A stretch of 64,000 nucleotides of DNA. Source: Prorocentrum cordatum (Eukaryota > Sar > Dinophyceae > Prorocentrales > Prorocentraceae). Under the pieces are notes generated by a model. The model ran no database searches. It was not told the origin of the DNA and worked only from the letters and a program-made list of their open reading frames with translations. Numbering within the stretch: position 1 is the first letter of the stretch; each line of letters begins with the position of its first letter. The stretch spans positions 1 to 64,000 of the forward strand of contig CAUYUJ010009458.1 of assembly GCA_963575745.1 (NCBI GenBank), given 5' to 3'. A program made the translations under genes and the position numbers. This document shows, piece by piece, positions 52,298 through 61,660 of the stretch.

Positions 52298-52510
52298 GTG
52301 ATGACGATGATGATGGTGGGAGGAGGAGGAGGAGGAGGAGGAGGAGGAGGAGGAGGAGGAGGAGGAGGAGGAGGAGGAGGAGGAGGAGGAGGAGGAGAGG
52401 AGGAGAGGAGGAGAGGAGGAGGAGGAGAGGACAGGAGGAGGAGAGGAGACGCGGGCCACCGTCTTTTCAAAACGAGGACCCAACACCACAGGATGGTTGG
52501 GAATAACGAG
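52298..52510 (+). repeat. Tail of block F: GAT repeat, (GGA)n, conserved end
   Basis: ATGACGATGATGATGG, then about 130 bp of GGA repeats (52318-52447), then GACCCAACACCACAGGATGG and TTGGGAATAA. The order is the same as the tail of block D at 39313-39520. Confidence 0.85.
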
Positions 52511-52559
52511 CATGCCCCCGCCCGCGGTGGGCCCTAGCCCTAACTATCCTGGACCATAC

Positions 52560-52915
52560 CCTAATCCTTATGGCATCGCCTGAGCTCGCTCCGTAGAAGC
52601 TTCTTAGAGGCTCCTTGGAAGCTCCTCAGATGCTCTTTCAGAAGGTCCTTGGAGAATTATCGAGGACTCCTGAGAGGTTCCTGAGAGGCTCCGTAAAAGC
52701 ACCTCAGAAGTTTCTTAGAAGCCCTTAGAGGTTCCTAATCGGGCTCCTGAGAGGCCCCTTCGAACCACCGTAGGCTTTTTAGAAGCTCCTCAGAGGCTCG
52801 CTAGCAACCTCTTAGCAGCTCCTTAGGAACTCCTTTGAGGCTCCTTAGAGGCTCCTCGGAAGCAGCTCAGAGCCTCCTTAGAGGATCCTTGGAGGAGCTT
52901 CAAGGATTCATTGAC
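52560..52915 (+). repeat. AGGCTCCTTAGA degenerate minisatellite
   Basis: Imperfect tandem copies of about 15-18 bp: AGAGGCTCCTTGGAAGCTCC, AGAAGCTCCTCAGAGGCTCG and others. No gene recognised. Confidence 0.75.
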
Positions 52916-52917
52916 GA

Positions 52918-53340
52918 ATTATGGAGGATGTCTGGAGTATGTATGGAGGATTGCTGGAGGATTCCCGGAGGATTTTTGGAGGATTGCTGGAGGATTTCTG
53001 GAGGATTGCTGGAGGATCCCCGAGACAACCTGGGGACGTCCTGGAGGAAGGGGAGAAGGAGGGAAGAGGCAGAAAGGGAGGAGGGAGGGAACGGCCGAGG
53101 ACGACGAGGATGATACGTCGGGCTCTTCACATGCGTTGTTGTGATCGGGTGTAAGTGTCGGAGGTGGATCGACCTCCTACCCTGCTGACACGTCGGTTAG
53201 TGAATTGGCCGTTTTCGGTTCGCGAGAGGGCGTCGCGGCCGTCATTTTTGCCGGTCCAGGTCCGTCGGTGTCGGTCCCAGGCCGTTTTCACGAAGGAGAG
53301 GTTTGCTAAAGGGAGGTTTGTCCACCGCCAAAAGTTTGTG
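52918..53340 (+). repeat. ~400-bp segmental duplication, copy 1
   Basis: Begins with GGAGGATTGCTGGAGGATT short repeats, then GACAACCTGGGGACGTCCTG, GGCAGAAAGGGAGGAGGGAG, GATGATACGTCGGGCTCT, TGCGTTGTTGTGATCGGGTG, and a copy of the ~170-bp element (53158-53335). The same order and near-identical sequence recur at 61262-61660. Confidence 0.92.
53158..53335 (+). repeat. ~170-bp dispersed element, subfamily A
   Basis: Head GGAGGTGGATCGACCTCC is palindromic. Body: GACACGTCGGTTAGTGAATT, GGCCGTTTTCGGTTCGCGAG, AGGGCGTCGCGGCCGTCATT, GTCCCAGGCCGTTTTCACG. Tail: GGGAGGTTTGTCCACCGCC. Other A copies at 61493 and 63125; B copies at 53539 and 62816. Confidence 0.9.
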
Positions 53341-53538
53341 TTGTGGATATGTGTTGTCGTGTTGAGCACCTGCTGTTGCTTTGAGGCGATGCGTGTTGTT
53401 GCGAGTTGTCGGTGCAGAGCGACGCAGCTCCCGGATCCCGGAACGTTGGTAGACCGATTCCAACCAGGGTGAACATGTTGATTCCTAGATTGAATGTGTA
53501 TCCGATAGACTTTCATTTGATGTCAGCATCATTTCTCG
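53341..53538. other. Sequence between two ~170-bp elements
   Basis: Contains GTTGATTCCTAGATTGAATG and ATAGACTTTCATTTGATGTC (53477-53525), which recur at 53709-53757 on the other side of the next element. No gene recognised. Confidence 0.5.
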
Positions 53539-53706
53539 GGGGTGGACAGAACTCCCAACAGTGACACGTCGATTAGTGAATTGTCCTTTTTCGGTTTTCG
53601 AGAGGGCGCCGCGGCCGTTATTTTCCAGGCTTGCGCCCGCCAGGCTTGGGCCCGAAAGCATTTTCACTAAACCACGTTTTACTGAAGGGAGGTCTGTCCA
53701 TCCCCG
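53539..53706 (+). repeat. ~170-bp dispersed element, subfamily B
   Basis: Same body as subfamily A but with CAGAACTCCCAACAGTGACA at the head, GAGAGGGCGCCGCGGCCGTT, and TTTTCACTAAACCACGTTTT at the tail. Flanked by ~50-60-bp diverged direct repeats (53477-53535 and 53709-53768). Confidence 0.88.
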
Positions 53707-53769
53707 ACATGTTGACTCCTAGACTGAATGTGTACCCGATAGACTTCCATGTGATGTCAGTATCCTTTC

Positions 53770-55017
53770 ACCATACTGTGCACGAGCAGACCTTGTGTAA
53801 GCCCAAGATGGCCGGCTGTCATTGGTACCATCTGTCTTTTTGGCTGGTGGAGAAGTGGCCAGGTCGTCTGTAAGTGGTACCAGTCGGTTGGGGTTGGTCT
53901 GGCATGCGAATCCCACCCCTTGCACAGGACGGGGGGGAGGGGCCCGATTCGACCCCCCGCCCTTTTTTGGAAGGGCGGGGGGCCCTTTCCCCGGCGGGGG
54001 ATGCCCCCGCTCGCGGCGGGCCCGGGCCTCACCATCCTGGAACATACCCTCATCCTCCTGGCATCGCTTGAGCGCAGGAGGAAGGAGGAGGAAGGAGGAG
54101 GATTCTCCTCCTCCTCCTCCTCCTCCTCCTCCTTCCTCCTCCTCCTTCCTCCTCATCCTGAGGATTCCCGCAGTTTCTGGAGGCGCATCCCTAGGATTGT
54201 CATCGCCTCTGAGCTGGTTTCCATCCGAGAGGGAGCTCCTGTGCTGTGGACGCTCGGAAGGGAGGGTCCGAACACCCCCCTTTGCAAGCCAGGAGGAAGG
54301 GTGCGGTTCGACCCCCCCCCTTCTTGCGTAGGGGGGGGGGGGCCGATTCGAACCCCTTCCCCCCCCCCCTTTGGAAAGGGCGGGGGGCCTTTCCCCGGTG
54401 AGGGATGCCGACGTCCAGGGGGAGGGGGGGCGGCGATCCCCAGGGCGCGCTCAAGTTTTCGCCGCTCCCCCATCTCGGTTCCCACGTGTCCACAGCTCAG
54501 CAACTGTTTTCATAAGCGCGGGATGCGTTTTTGTTGTCTGCTGTGTTGTTTGTTTCACCCGTGTTCCATGATCCTCGTTGTTGATTCGACGAAGACGTTC
54601 TAAAACAACACCCTGGATGTGATCGTCAGGCAGACGGCATTATGATAGCCTAAAAACGCATTCAAAACGTATCGAAGAGGAATTGACAACGCACAGGTTG
54701 TCCACCGACTGATCCCAGGCTTGAAAGCGTAACAGAAACGGCGCCCAACAAGGAAACGGAATGTCGATCTTGAAGGCAGAAAGATACACCCCCAGCGTTT
54801 TCAATATCGCTCAAGATGGGGGCAATATCGATGTTGCTAATCTCCTCTCGTTTCCTCTTGTTTCGCATGCGGCACGCTGGCTCATCACTCATGCCACGGT
54901 TCAGTGCACATTCTTGCTTGTCGCAGGTCGGCTCGCTTACTGCTCCCAGATTGCCTGGCGACCTTTCGATTCGCACAGCGGTCGAGGCTGCGTCGGGTGC
55001 AGTTCCCTGGCCGCGCT
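53770..55017. other. C/G-run repeats and unique sequence, no gene recognised
   Basis: 53920-54020 and 54280-54430 hold TTCGACCCCCC and GAAAGGGCGGGGGGCC blocks. 53998-54075 (GATGCCCCCGCTCGCGGCGG, ATCCTGGAACATACCCTCAT) resembles 52511-52590. 54075-54160 is an AGG run followed by a CCT run, forming an inverted repeat. 54440-55017 shows no coding frame I can support. Confidence 0.45.
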
Positions 55018-55039
55018 GCCGTAGCCATTCTGGCTCGAG
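55018..55039 (+). promoter_or_regulatory. Relict dinoflagellate spliced leader (DinoSL)
   Basis: CCGTAGCCATTCTGGCTC, extended by GAG and preceded by G, matches the 22-nt leader trans-spliced to dinoflagellate nuclear mRNAs, with two substitutions (T to C in the ATTTTGG part, A to G in the CTCAAG end). In genomic DNA upstream of a coding frame this is the hallmark of an mRNA that was reverse-transcribed and reintegrated. The next bases, CCGCCTGGCTCACG, could be a second, truncated and diverged leader relic. Confidence 0.85.
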
Positions 55040-55140
55040 CCGCCTGGCTCACGATCGCCGGTCTCGGCCTCTCGTCTGCTCTGGCCTCTCGGCTCGTCGG
55101 CCCCCCCCGTTGAAGCGCGTCACTCGCCTCTGGTCACGGG

Positions 55141-55689
55141 ATGGCCAGTCTGGAAAGGCTAATGCAGACCAGGACCGGGCGCGCGCGGGCAAGGCGCCTC
55201 GGGTTGCTGGGGCCCCCGGCGGGTCAGCAGCTCGCCTGCGCCGTGCCCGACGGGCCGATGCCCCCTGCAGATGCCGGGGACGAGTCCGCGGGCCTGGTGG
55301 ACGTATTCTCCCGTGGCTCGAAGAACCACCACAGGGGCCAATGCAGGCCGTGTCACAGCAACGGGAGCGGCCTTCCGTGCCCACGCAGTGAGACGTGCGA
55401 TTGTTGCCACTACTGCCACGGGCTGGACAAGTTCCTCGACATGAAGCGTTACACTACCGTGACTACGAAGCGCAAGCGCTTTGGCGCAGATGCTGAATGG
55501 CCGACCGCATCTGCTTCCGGTGAGGCGCCTCGGTCAACTCAGCAGGAGACGACGCAGCAGGATGAGTGGTGCGCCACCAGCTTGCCGGTCCTGTGCCTGC
55601 CAGGTGTGGCGTCTGCCCTCAGGCACCTCAGCCCCCAGCAGCTTGCGGCGATGCTCAGGGAGGCGGCGCCGGACTACTACGAGGACTGA
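55141..55689 (+). CDS. CCCH-type zinc-finger protein, probable retrogene
   Basis: 182 residues, ATG at 55141, TGA at 55687-55689, no visible intron. Residues 60-95 read SRGSKNHHRGQCRPCHSN, then LPCPRSETCDCCHYCHG, with Cys68, Cys71, Cys80, Cys86, Cys88, Cys89, His90, Cys92 and His93. This arrangement resembles the CCCH-like zinc-finger module that recurs in dinoflagellate proteins (a Gly-Ser-x-x-His lead-in, G-x-C-x-P-C, then C-x-x-CHxCH). Such modules generally bind RNA. The C-terminus has a Gln/Thr-rich stretch and a hydrophobic helix (PGVASALRHLSPQQLAAMLR). The spliced-leader relic 100 bp upstream and the lack of introns suggest that this copy arose by retroposition of a mature transcript. 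The frame is open, so it may be functional. Upstream in-frame sequence is not protein-like, supporting this ATG. Confidence 0.68.
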   Translation: MASLERLMQTRTGRARARRLGLLGPPAGQQLACAVPDGPMPPADAGDESAGLVDVFSRGSKNHHRGQCRPCHSNGSGLPCPRSETCDCCHYCHGLDKFLDMKRYTTVTTKRKRFGADAEWPTASASGEAPRSTQQETTQQDEWCATSLPVLCLPGVASALRHLSPQQLAAMLREAAPDYYED

Positions 55690-55721
55690 CGCGGTGCTGC
55701 AGGTGGCGGGTGTCCTGGCCT

Positions 55722-55770
55722 AGGAGGAGGAGGAGGAGGAGGAGGAGGAGGAGGAGGAGGAGGAGGAGGT
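55722..55770 (+). repeat. (GGA)n microsatellite
   Basis: Uninterrupted GGA triplets just downstream of the zinc-finger stop codon. Confidence 0.95.
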
Positions 55771-56117
55771 GAATTTTCATCGCAGAGCAGACGAGAGTGA
55801 GGGGTCCGAACGGCCTTACACCGTCCGTGGGTGCGACGTCGCGCCGTCGAACGGCTTCGCATTGACGCTCGAGTCTCGCGACCCGCTTCCCGTTTTTCTG
55901 CAACTGCAGATCCGCGCCGGCTGCGGGTTGGCCGACTCTAAGATGGACAGGGCCAACGGCTGGTTTGAGCCCCACAGCCTAACAAGGCAGCCTGGACACT
56001 CTTGACAGCAGTGAAATGTTTTTATTCGCGCTCGCAAGTGCAATGTGTGCTGCTTGTTCTTTACAGCTGCCTACGGAAGTTCCGCCACCGTGCTTGGGTT
56101 GCGTGCTATCTGCATAA
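55771..56117. other. No gene recognised
   Basis: Unique-looking sequence with no convincing frame or repeat. Confidence 0.35.
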
Positions 56118-56297
56118 TGATGAGATGAGGAGGAGGAAGAAGAGGTGGAGGAGGAGGTGGAGGAACATGTCAATCGGGAAGCCTGACGCAGGCAGCAGAT
56201 CAAGGCACGCAGACCCCGAGCCTGGCCTGACTCGTGGGTCGGCAGGTGGGCAACGTCTTCCGCCACGCGGGGGGCCAGCCCTCCTGTTACGCAGCGT

Positions 56298-56525
56298 TTG
56301 GCTACAACGCAGCATTTAAGTATTGTCTGTGGTGCCTACTTGCTGAGAGTAGACAACCTACCTCTCATTGCTCGGGGTGAGCAACATGAGGGGGTGGAGG
56401 TTGAGGGGCCAACACCATCGACGAAGGCATCGATGGACTTGGTTTTGCTTCTTCGTGTGTCCCACGACCAGGTGGTTACATGTTGGCCTGCTTGCGCGCC
56501 CAAAGACGGAGTCTGCGGGGAGTGA
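56298..56525 (+). CDS. Repeated coding-like fragment, copy 1
   Basis: The frame reads ATTQHLSIVCGAYLLRVDNL, PLIARGEQHEGVEVEGPTPS, MDLVLLLRVSHDQVVTCWPA, CAPKDGVCGE, then stops. The same frame is conserved and open in the copy at 58671-58910, so it may be part of a real exon duplicated with the ~1-kb repeat. A second frame (GNVFRHAGGQPSCYAAFGYN) is also open through the first part. No domain recognised. Confidence 0.3.
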   Translation: MATTQHLSIVCGAYLLRVDNLPLIARGEQHEGVEVEGPTPSTKASMDLVLLLRVSHDQVVTCWPACAPKDGVCGE

Positions 56526-57599
56526 GCAAACTACCGGTTCCAATGAGATCCTCCGCCCATTCGGGCGGAACCCTCATTCGGTTGTTGCAGAACTCACGAC
56601 GCGCGTGATTTACAATCAGCATTGTTCAGAGGCGGGAGGCATGTTGTCTTGTCGTTTCTGGGGGGGGCTTCGGCCACGTGCGAACCGCGTAGTGTGCAAT
56701 TGCGCGTCCTGCCGTCTACTGCGTTTGGTAGTGATGCAAGTTGCGACGCTGGTGATCACGATGGCGGCTCGTCCGTTGCAATTCGCATATGTTCCCCACT
56801 GTGGCGGTCGGAGGAGGCTAGGGATAATAGCAGTACGAGGAGGACCATCAGTGATAAGGACATCGATTGAGGGGTTCGAGACGATGAAGAGTCAAGGCAG
56901 TGTTTTTCACGCGCCTCTGCACCTGCTGTCCGTCTCTGCAGCTCCTCCTCCAATCTGCCCCAGGCTCGCTTCGTTAAGCTTGGCGCAAGCTAGTAATCGG
57001 CACGTCAGCCAGTTTCTTGCGCTCGGCACAGGGTATGTTTTTGTTATTGTGTGCTTTGTCGGTTTGATTCGGACGTGTGTCTTACGGCTAACATTGACGC
57101 GAATTTGATTGCGACCGCCGTCATAAGCTGGTCAGTTCCACCGCAAATTCTCCCAGACGCGGAGTCGGCGGACTTCACCCTCTGTTGCTTGCTTCGCGTA
57201 TCGGCGTTGCAGGCGTGCTTACTCGTAGGGCATGCGAGACCTTGGAGGAGGAGGAGGCGGAGGAATATGTCAATCGGGAAGCCTAGCGCAGGCAGCAGAT
57301 CAAAGCACGCAGACCCCGAGCCTGGCCTGACTCGTGGGTCGGCAGGGGGGCAACGTCTTCCGCCACGCGGGCGGGCAGGCGAACTCACGGCGCGCGTGAT
57401 TTACAATCAGCATTGTTCAGAGGTGGGAGGCATGTTGTCTTGTCGTTTCTGCAGCAGTGCAGTGCATTGTGACTCGGAGGAGGCCAGAGATAATATTGAT
57501 GGAGGGTTTTGAGACGATGATGAACCAAAGCAGTGTTTTTGTCACGCCCTCTGCGCCTGCTGTCCGTCTCCGCAGCTCCTCTTTGACTCCGCCCCAGAC

Positions 57600-58029
57600 T
57601 CGCTCCACTAAAGTTGTCGCAAGCTAGTCATCGTTGGGGCTTGTGGGCGGAAGGGGCAACGGGCATCGCAAACATAAGTCCTTCACGATAGCGATATTTG
57701 TGAGCTTCGCTGTCACTGGCCATTCCGTACACATGCCGGTTTTGTTTCAAAATTGCAATAGGGAGTCCTGACTTTCAGGTGCGTCTTAAGCATGTGGGCA
57801 AGGCCTGACTTCTTATCCGGCCGTCTCTTGGGGCGATGAGCAGAAGTGCATGTAAGCCGCCGTTTTTGCCAGGTTCGTATCCAGGAATCCAGGCCATGAT
57901 CTCGGAGGGCCGGAGTAGTTGCTTTGCTCCTTTTGAATTTTTAGTCCAACAGCTGACGCAGGAGCGGCAAGGCAGGTTGGCACCGAACCCCTTTCGGCAC
58001 ACCCTCAAACGTTCCCTGGGATCCTGCCA
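57600..58029. other. No gene recognised
   Basis: Unique-looking sequence between two repeat units, ending at a GGA tract. No supported coding frame. Confidence 0.4.
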
Positions 58030-58380
58030 GGGGAGGAGGAGGGGGAGGAGGAGGAGGAGGAGGAGGAGGAGGAGGAGGAGGAGGAGGAGAGGAGGAGGAG
58101 GAGGAGGAGGAGGAGAGAAGGAGGAGGAGGAGGAGGGAGGAGGAGGAAGAGTAGGTGGAGGAGGAGGAGGATGAGGAGGAGGAGGAGGAGGTGAAGGAGG
58201 AGGAGAAGGAGGAGGAGGAGGAGGAGGAGAAGGAAAGAGGAGGAGGAGGAGGAGGAGAAGGAGGAGGAGGAGGAGGAGGAGTGGGAGGGGGAGGAGGGGA
58301 TGAGGAGGCGGAGGAGGAGGAGGGGCGGGGAGGGAGGCGGAGGAACGAGGAGGGAAGGAGGCAGAGGAGGAGGAGGTGGC
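58030..58380 (+). repeat. Long GGA-rich microsatellite
   Basis: About 350 bp of GGA triplets with GAA, GTG and GAT interruptions. Frames encode poly-Glu, poly-Arg or poly-Gly and are artefacts. Confidence 0.95.
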
Positions 58381-58404
58381 TACAGGAGAACCTTATGACC
58401 GCCA

Positions 58405-58502
58405 TGAGAGAGAGTGAGTGAGTGAGTGAGTGAGTGAGTGGGTGGGTGGGTGAGTGAGTGAGTGAGTGAGTGAGTGGGTGGGTGAGTGAGTGAGTGAGTG
58501 AG
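58405..58502 (+). repeat. (GAGT)n tetranucleotide repeat
   Basis: GAGTGAGTGAGT runs alternate with GGGTGGGTGGGT runs in about 24 tetramers. Confidence 0.96.
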
Positions 58503-58589
58503 GATGAGGAGGAGGAGAGCGATGTCATCCGGGACGCCTAGCGCAGGCAGCTGAGCGAGACACGCAGGCCCTGAGCCTGGCCCGGACTC

Positions 58590-59153
58590 GTGGGTCGGCA
58601 GATTCTTGGCGCGCGTTTGAAATCTTTCCGCGGCAGGTGGGCAACGTCTTCCGCCACGCGGGCGGGCAGGCCTCCTGTTACGCAGCGTTTGGCTACAACG
58701 CAGCATTTAAGTATTGTCTGTGGTGCCTACTTGCTGAGAGTAGACAACCTACCTCTCATTGCTCGGGGTGAGCAACATGAGGGGGTGGAGGTTGAGGGGC
58801 CAACACCATCGACGAAGGCATCGATGGACTTGGTTTTGCTTCTTCGTGTGTCCCACGACCAGGTGGTTACATGTTGGCCTGCTTGCGCGCCCAAAGACGG
58901 AGTCTGCAGGGAGGAAGAGGGTGAACAAACGACCTGTTCCGATGGCGGCTCGTCCGTTGTAATTCGAATATGTTCCCCACACAGGCGGTCGGAGGAGGCT
59001 AGGGATGATAGCAGCACGAGGAGGACCATCAGTGATAAGGACATCGATGGAGGGGTTGGAGACGATGAGGAGCCAAGGCAGTGTTTTTCACGCGCCTCTG
59101 CACCTGCTGTCCGTCTCCGCAGCTCCTTGCTATTGTGTGCTTTGTCGGTTTGA
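58590..59153 (+). CDS. Repeated coding-like fragment, copy 2 (longer)
   Basis: The frame is open for 187 codons. It contains the same VCGAYLLRVDNL and LLLRVSHDQVVTCWPACAPK words as copy 1 and continues without a stop into DGGSSVVIRICSPHRRSEEA, RDDSSTRRTISDKDIDGGVG and DDEEPRQCFSRASAPAVRLR. In copy 1 the second half is shifted and interrupted (ISDKDID then stop at about 56869). The conserved frame and charged, varied composition suggest real coding ancestry, but no start, end or domain is identified. Confidence 0.35.
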   Translation: MGRQILGARLKSFRGRWATSSATRAGRPPVTQRLATTQHLSIVCGAYLLRVDNLPLIARGEQHEGVEVEGPTPSTKASMDLVLLLRVSHDQVVTCWPACAPKDGVCREEEGEQTTCSDGGSSVVIRICSPHRRSEEARDDSSTRRTISDKDIDGGVGDDEEPRQCFSRASAPAVRLRSSLLLCALSV

Positions 59154-59504
59154 TTCGGACGGGTGTCTTACGGCTAACATTGACGCTTGACTGAGTGTCA
59201 TATCATCGAATATGTGACCATTTTTTGGTTTTGTACGGTCCCAGCCATCTGATGGTGAGTTTGATTGCGACTGCCGTCATAAGATGGTCAGTTCCACCGC
59301 AAATTTTCCCAGATGCGAAGTCGGCGGACTTCACCCTATGTTGCTTGCTTCGCGTATCGGCGTTGCAGGCGTGCGTACTCGTACGGCATGCGAGACCCTG
59401 GGGGAGGAGGAGGTGGAGGAGGAGGAGGTGGAGGGATATGTCAATCGGGAAGCCTAACGCATGCAGCAGATCAAGGCACGCAGACCCCGAGCCTGGTCTG
59501 ACTC

Positions 59505-59714
59505 ATTACCCGAGGAGATGGACTTGTTACCCGAGGATCGTGATACGCGATGCTTCCTTCGATGGTCAGCCGTTGGTTACCCTGCGTGGTCATCAGTTTC
59601 TCTCGATGTTTGGCCTCGTGCTGAATTGCGGCACGCGGGTCCGCAAAGTCCAGCTGACCATAGTCTCACCAGGAAACAAAACTTCTGTGGTCGCGCTCCC
59701 TCCTCTCCTCGCGA
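59505..59714 (+). CDS. Possible exon, unassigned
   Basis: One frame reads YPRIVIRDASFDGQPLVTLR, GHQFLSMFGLVLNCGTRVRK, VQLTIVSPGNKTSVVALPPL before meeting the satellite leader at 59715. Another frame (PEEMDLLPEDRDTRCFLRWS, AVGYPAWSSVSLDVWPRAEL) is also open and protein-like, so the true frame is uncertain. No family recognised. Confidence 0.25.
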
Positions 59715-60150
59715 AGGACCCAACCACATGCAATTGTGAGTACCGCGATTGTGAGTATCATCTTCGCGGGAGTTCCTCGTTGGGCCATGCGGTGCGTGGG
59801 GTGTGTGCCGAAATGGTTGCGGAACCGCATGCGCGGGGCATTAGGTGCAGTCCCCTACAGCGTCACGAAACGTGCGAGGAGCGTGACATAGGCGATGAGA
59901 ACTCATCCGCTGGAGCCTGATGTGGAGCTCCCTACGAAACCACGAAGCGCGTGAGGGATATGCCGAAATCGGCGGGAACCGCATGCGAACGTCGCCACTG
60001 GGGCCTTAGGTGGAGCTCTCTGTTGAGCTAAGAAGCGTGTGAGGGGTGTGCCGGAAATCGGCGGGGAACCGCATGCGAAATTCGCCCCTGGGGCCTCCGG
60101 TGGAGCTCCCTGAGGGGTCACGAAGCGCGTGGGGTGTGTGTCGAAGACAT
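59715..60150 (+). repeat. 90-bp satellite, block G with leader
   Basis: Leader AAGGACCCAACCACATGCAA, TTGTGAGTACCGCGATTGTG, AGTATCATCTTCG, then four strongly diverged units marked by GGGAACCGCATGCGAA and GCCACTGGGGCCTTAGGTGG. Confidence 0.85.
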
Positions 60151-60530
60151 GCGGAGGGCAGAGATGGGAGGGATGGGAGGAGGACCTTGGTGTTAGGGTC
60201 CGACGTCTCGCCGCCACCACCACCCAATTCAGTCCCTTTTCCTAAATGAGGCTTGCCTGGGTTTTTTATTCGATCTAAGGTTGGTGCCTCTGGGGCTTCC
60301 TTTGCCCGTTCCCCGGAGAACCCTCGGGTTCCCCAGGTTTCCAGGGTTCGAAGCAGTGCCCAGCGAAACCAAGCATTGCGCCCATGCATTAGGAAGCTTT
60401 CCCCGGATTGGGGTCGCGTCGCGTTCATATCATGAACGACTCCAGGGCACTACAGCCGAGGCGGCGCACCTGCGGTCGGGCACGCCTCCAGGGCAGGCAA
60501 GCCTATCGGCACAGAGGCGGAGGAAATGGG
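60151..60530. other. No gene recognised
   Basis: Unique-looking sequence. No supported coding frame. Confidence 0.35.
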
Positions 60531-60593
60531 AAGCGAAGGAGGAGGAGGAAGAGGAGGAGGAGGAGGAGGAGGAGGAGGAGGAGGAGGAGGAGG
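60531..60593 (+). repeat. (GGA)n microsatellite
   Basis: GGA triplets after AAGCGAA. Confidence 0.93.
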
Positions 60594-60670
60594 GAGTGTG
60601 TGCCGAACTGGTTAACGCGCGTGCGGAGGGCAGAGGCAGGGATGGGAGGAGTGTGGAGTCGAAGAAGAAT

Positions 60671-60918
60671 GAACGCCATAAACACACATTGTTGGCGCTC
60701 CGCGCGGACTTTTGCGATCCGCGCCGGGCCCCCCTCGGCGGCGCCTCTGGCGCCACCCCTGGCGCGCTCCGCGCGCCGGACTTCTTGGATCCGCGCCGGC
60801 CCCCCCCCCGGCGGCGCCTCTGGCGCCGCCCCTGGCGCGTTCCGCGCGCAGGGGGGGGGGTCCAGCGCGGATCCAAGAGATCCGCGGGGAGCGCCAAAAG
60901 CTAATGTTTATGGCGTTA
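60671..60918. mobile_element. Free foldback element with internal duplication
   Basis: Arms AACGCCATAAACACACATTG, TTGGCGCTCCGCGCGGA at the left and TCCGCGGGGAGCGCCAAAAG, CTAATGTTTATGGCGTTA at the right. Inside, CGGCGGCGCCTCTGGCGCC is present twice (60737 and 60813), a local tandem duplication. Related in arm design (CATAAACA) to the elements at 61905 and 46339. No exons flank it. Confidence 0.85.
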
Positions 60919-61261
60919 TGATCCCTCTTCTCTTTCTTTTTCTTCTTCTTCTTCTTCTTCTTCTGCTTCTAAGGAGGGGGAACAGGCGGAGGGAGTCAGG
61001 AGGGACGCCCGACGCGGCCTCTCCTGAACGAGACCCAGCACCACAGGATGCCCAGGAGAGCGCCGCTCGAGGCGGTTGCCGGCGGCCAGGCCCGCGGGGC
61101 GCGCGCCCGCCCAATCCCCGGCCCCGGCCCCGCGTGCGAGCGGGCGCGCGACGCGCGAGGTCGGGGAGGCCTTGCGAGGAGCCGTTCGCCGCTGGCGCCG
61201 GCAGGAGCGCCCGCGGTCCTCGGGAGCCCCGAGGCTCGGGGCGATGGCCAGGGGAACGAAG
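60919..61261. other. No gene recognised
   Basis: CTT repeat at 60930-60965, then GC-rich sequence. 61022-61045 has GACCCAGCACCACAGGATG, resembling the satellite-tail end word at 39490 and 52480. Confidence 0.4.
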
Positions 61262-61660
61262 ATCGGAGGATCTCTGGAGGATTGCTGGAGGAGCTCTGGA
61301 GGATGGCTGGAGGATTGCTGGAGGACTTCTGGGGGATCCCCGCGGGACTTCGGAGACAACCTGGGGACGTCCTGGAGGAAGGGGAGGAGGAGGGAAGAGG
61401 CAGAAAGGGAGGAGGGAGGGAGCGGCCGAGGACGACGAGGATGATACGTCGGGCTCTCCACATGCGTTGTTGTGATCGGGTGTAAGTGTCGGAGGTGGAT
61501 AGACCTCCTACCCTGACACGTCGATTAGTGAACTGGCCGTTTTCGGTTCGCGAGAGGGCGTCGCGGCCGTGATTTTGCGGGTCCGGGTCCGTCGGTGTCG
61601 GTCCCAGGCCGTTTTCACTAAGGGGAGGTTTGCTAAAGGGAGGTTTGTCCACCGCCGAGA
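61262..61660 (+). repeat. ~400-bp segmental duplication, copy 2
   Basis: Counterpart of 52918-53340, including the GGAGGATTGCT short repeats, the GGAGGGAGCGGCCGAGGACG stretch and an A-type ~170-bp element at 61493-61660. Confidence 0.92.

Larger units (their letters stand above)
56118..59510 (+). repeat. ~1-kb tandem repeat, four partial units
   Basis: The landmark GTCAATCGGGAAGCCT followed by CGCAGACCCCGAGCCTGG occurs at about 56168, 57269, 58525 (diverged, GTCATCCGGGACGCCT) and 59439, giving periods of about 1.1, 1.25 and 0.9 kb. Shared blocks: CGTCTTCCGCCACGCGG to GTCTGCGGGG (56250-56520 and 58645-58915); AACTCACGACGCGCGTGATT (56590 and 57380); GAGACGATGA...CAGTGTTTTT (56878, 57509 and 59057); TTGTGTGCTTTGTCGGTTTG (57047 and 59134) on to GGCATGCGAGACC. 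Each unit starts with a GGA-rich stretch. Units differ by deletions and insertions. Confidence 0.9.

Noticed and set aside
52298-52506. Poly-Gly / poly-Arg / poly-Pro frames
   Set aside because: GGA repeat in the satellite tail.
53920-54430. Possible tRNA-like GGTTCGAATCC word in C-run blocks (TTCGAACCCC, TTCGACCCCC)
   Set aside because: The T-loop-like word is present, but no acceptor, D-arm or anticodon arm can be paired around it.
58155-58421. Poly-glutamate protein
   Set aside because: GGA microsatellite.
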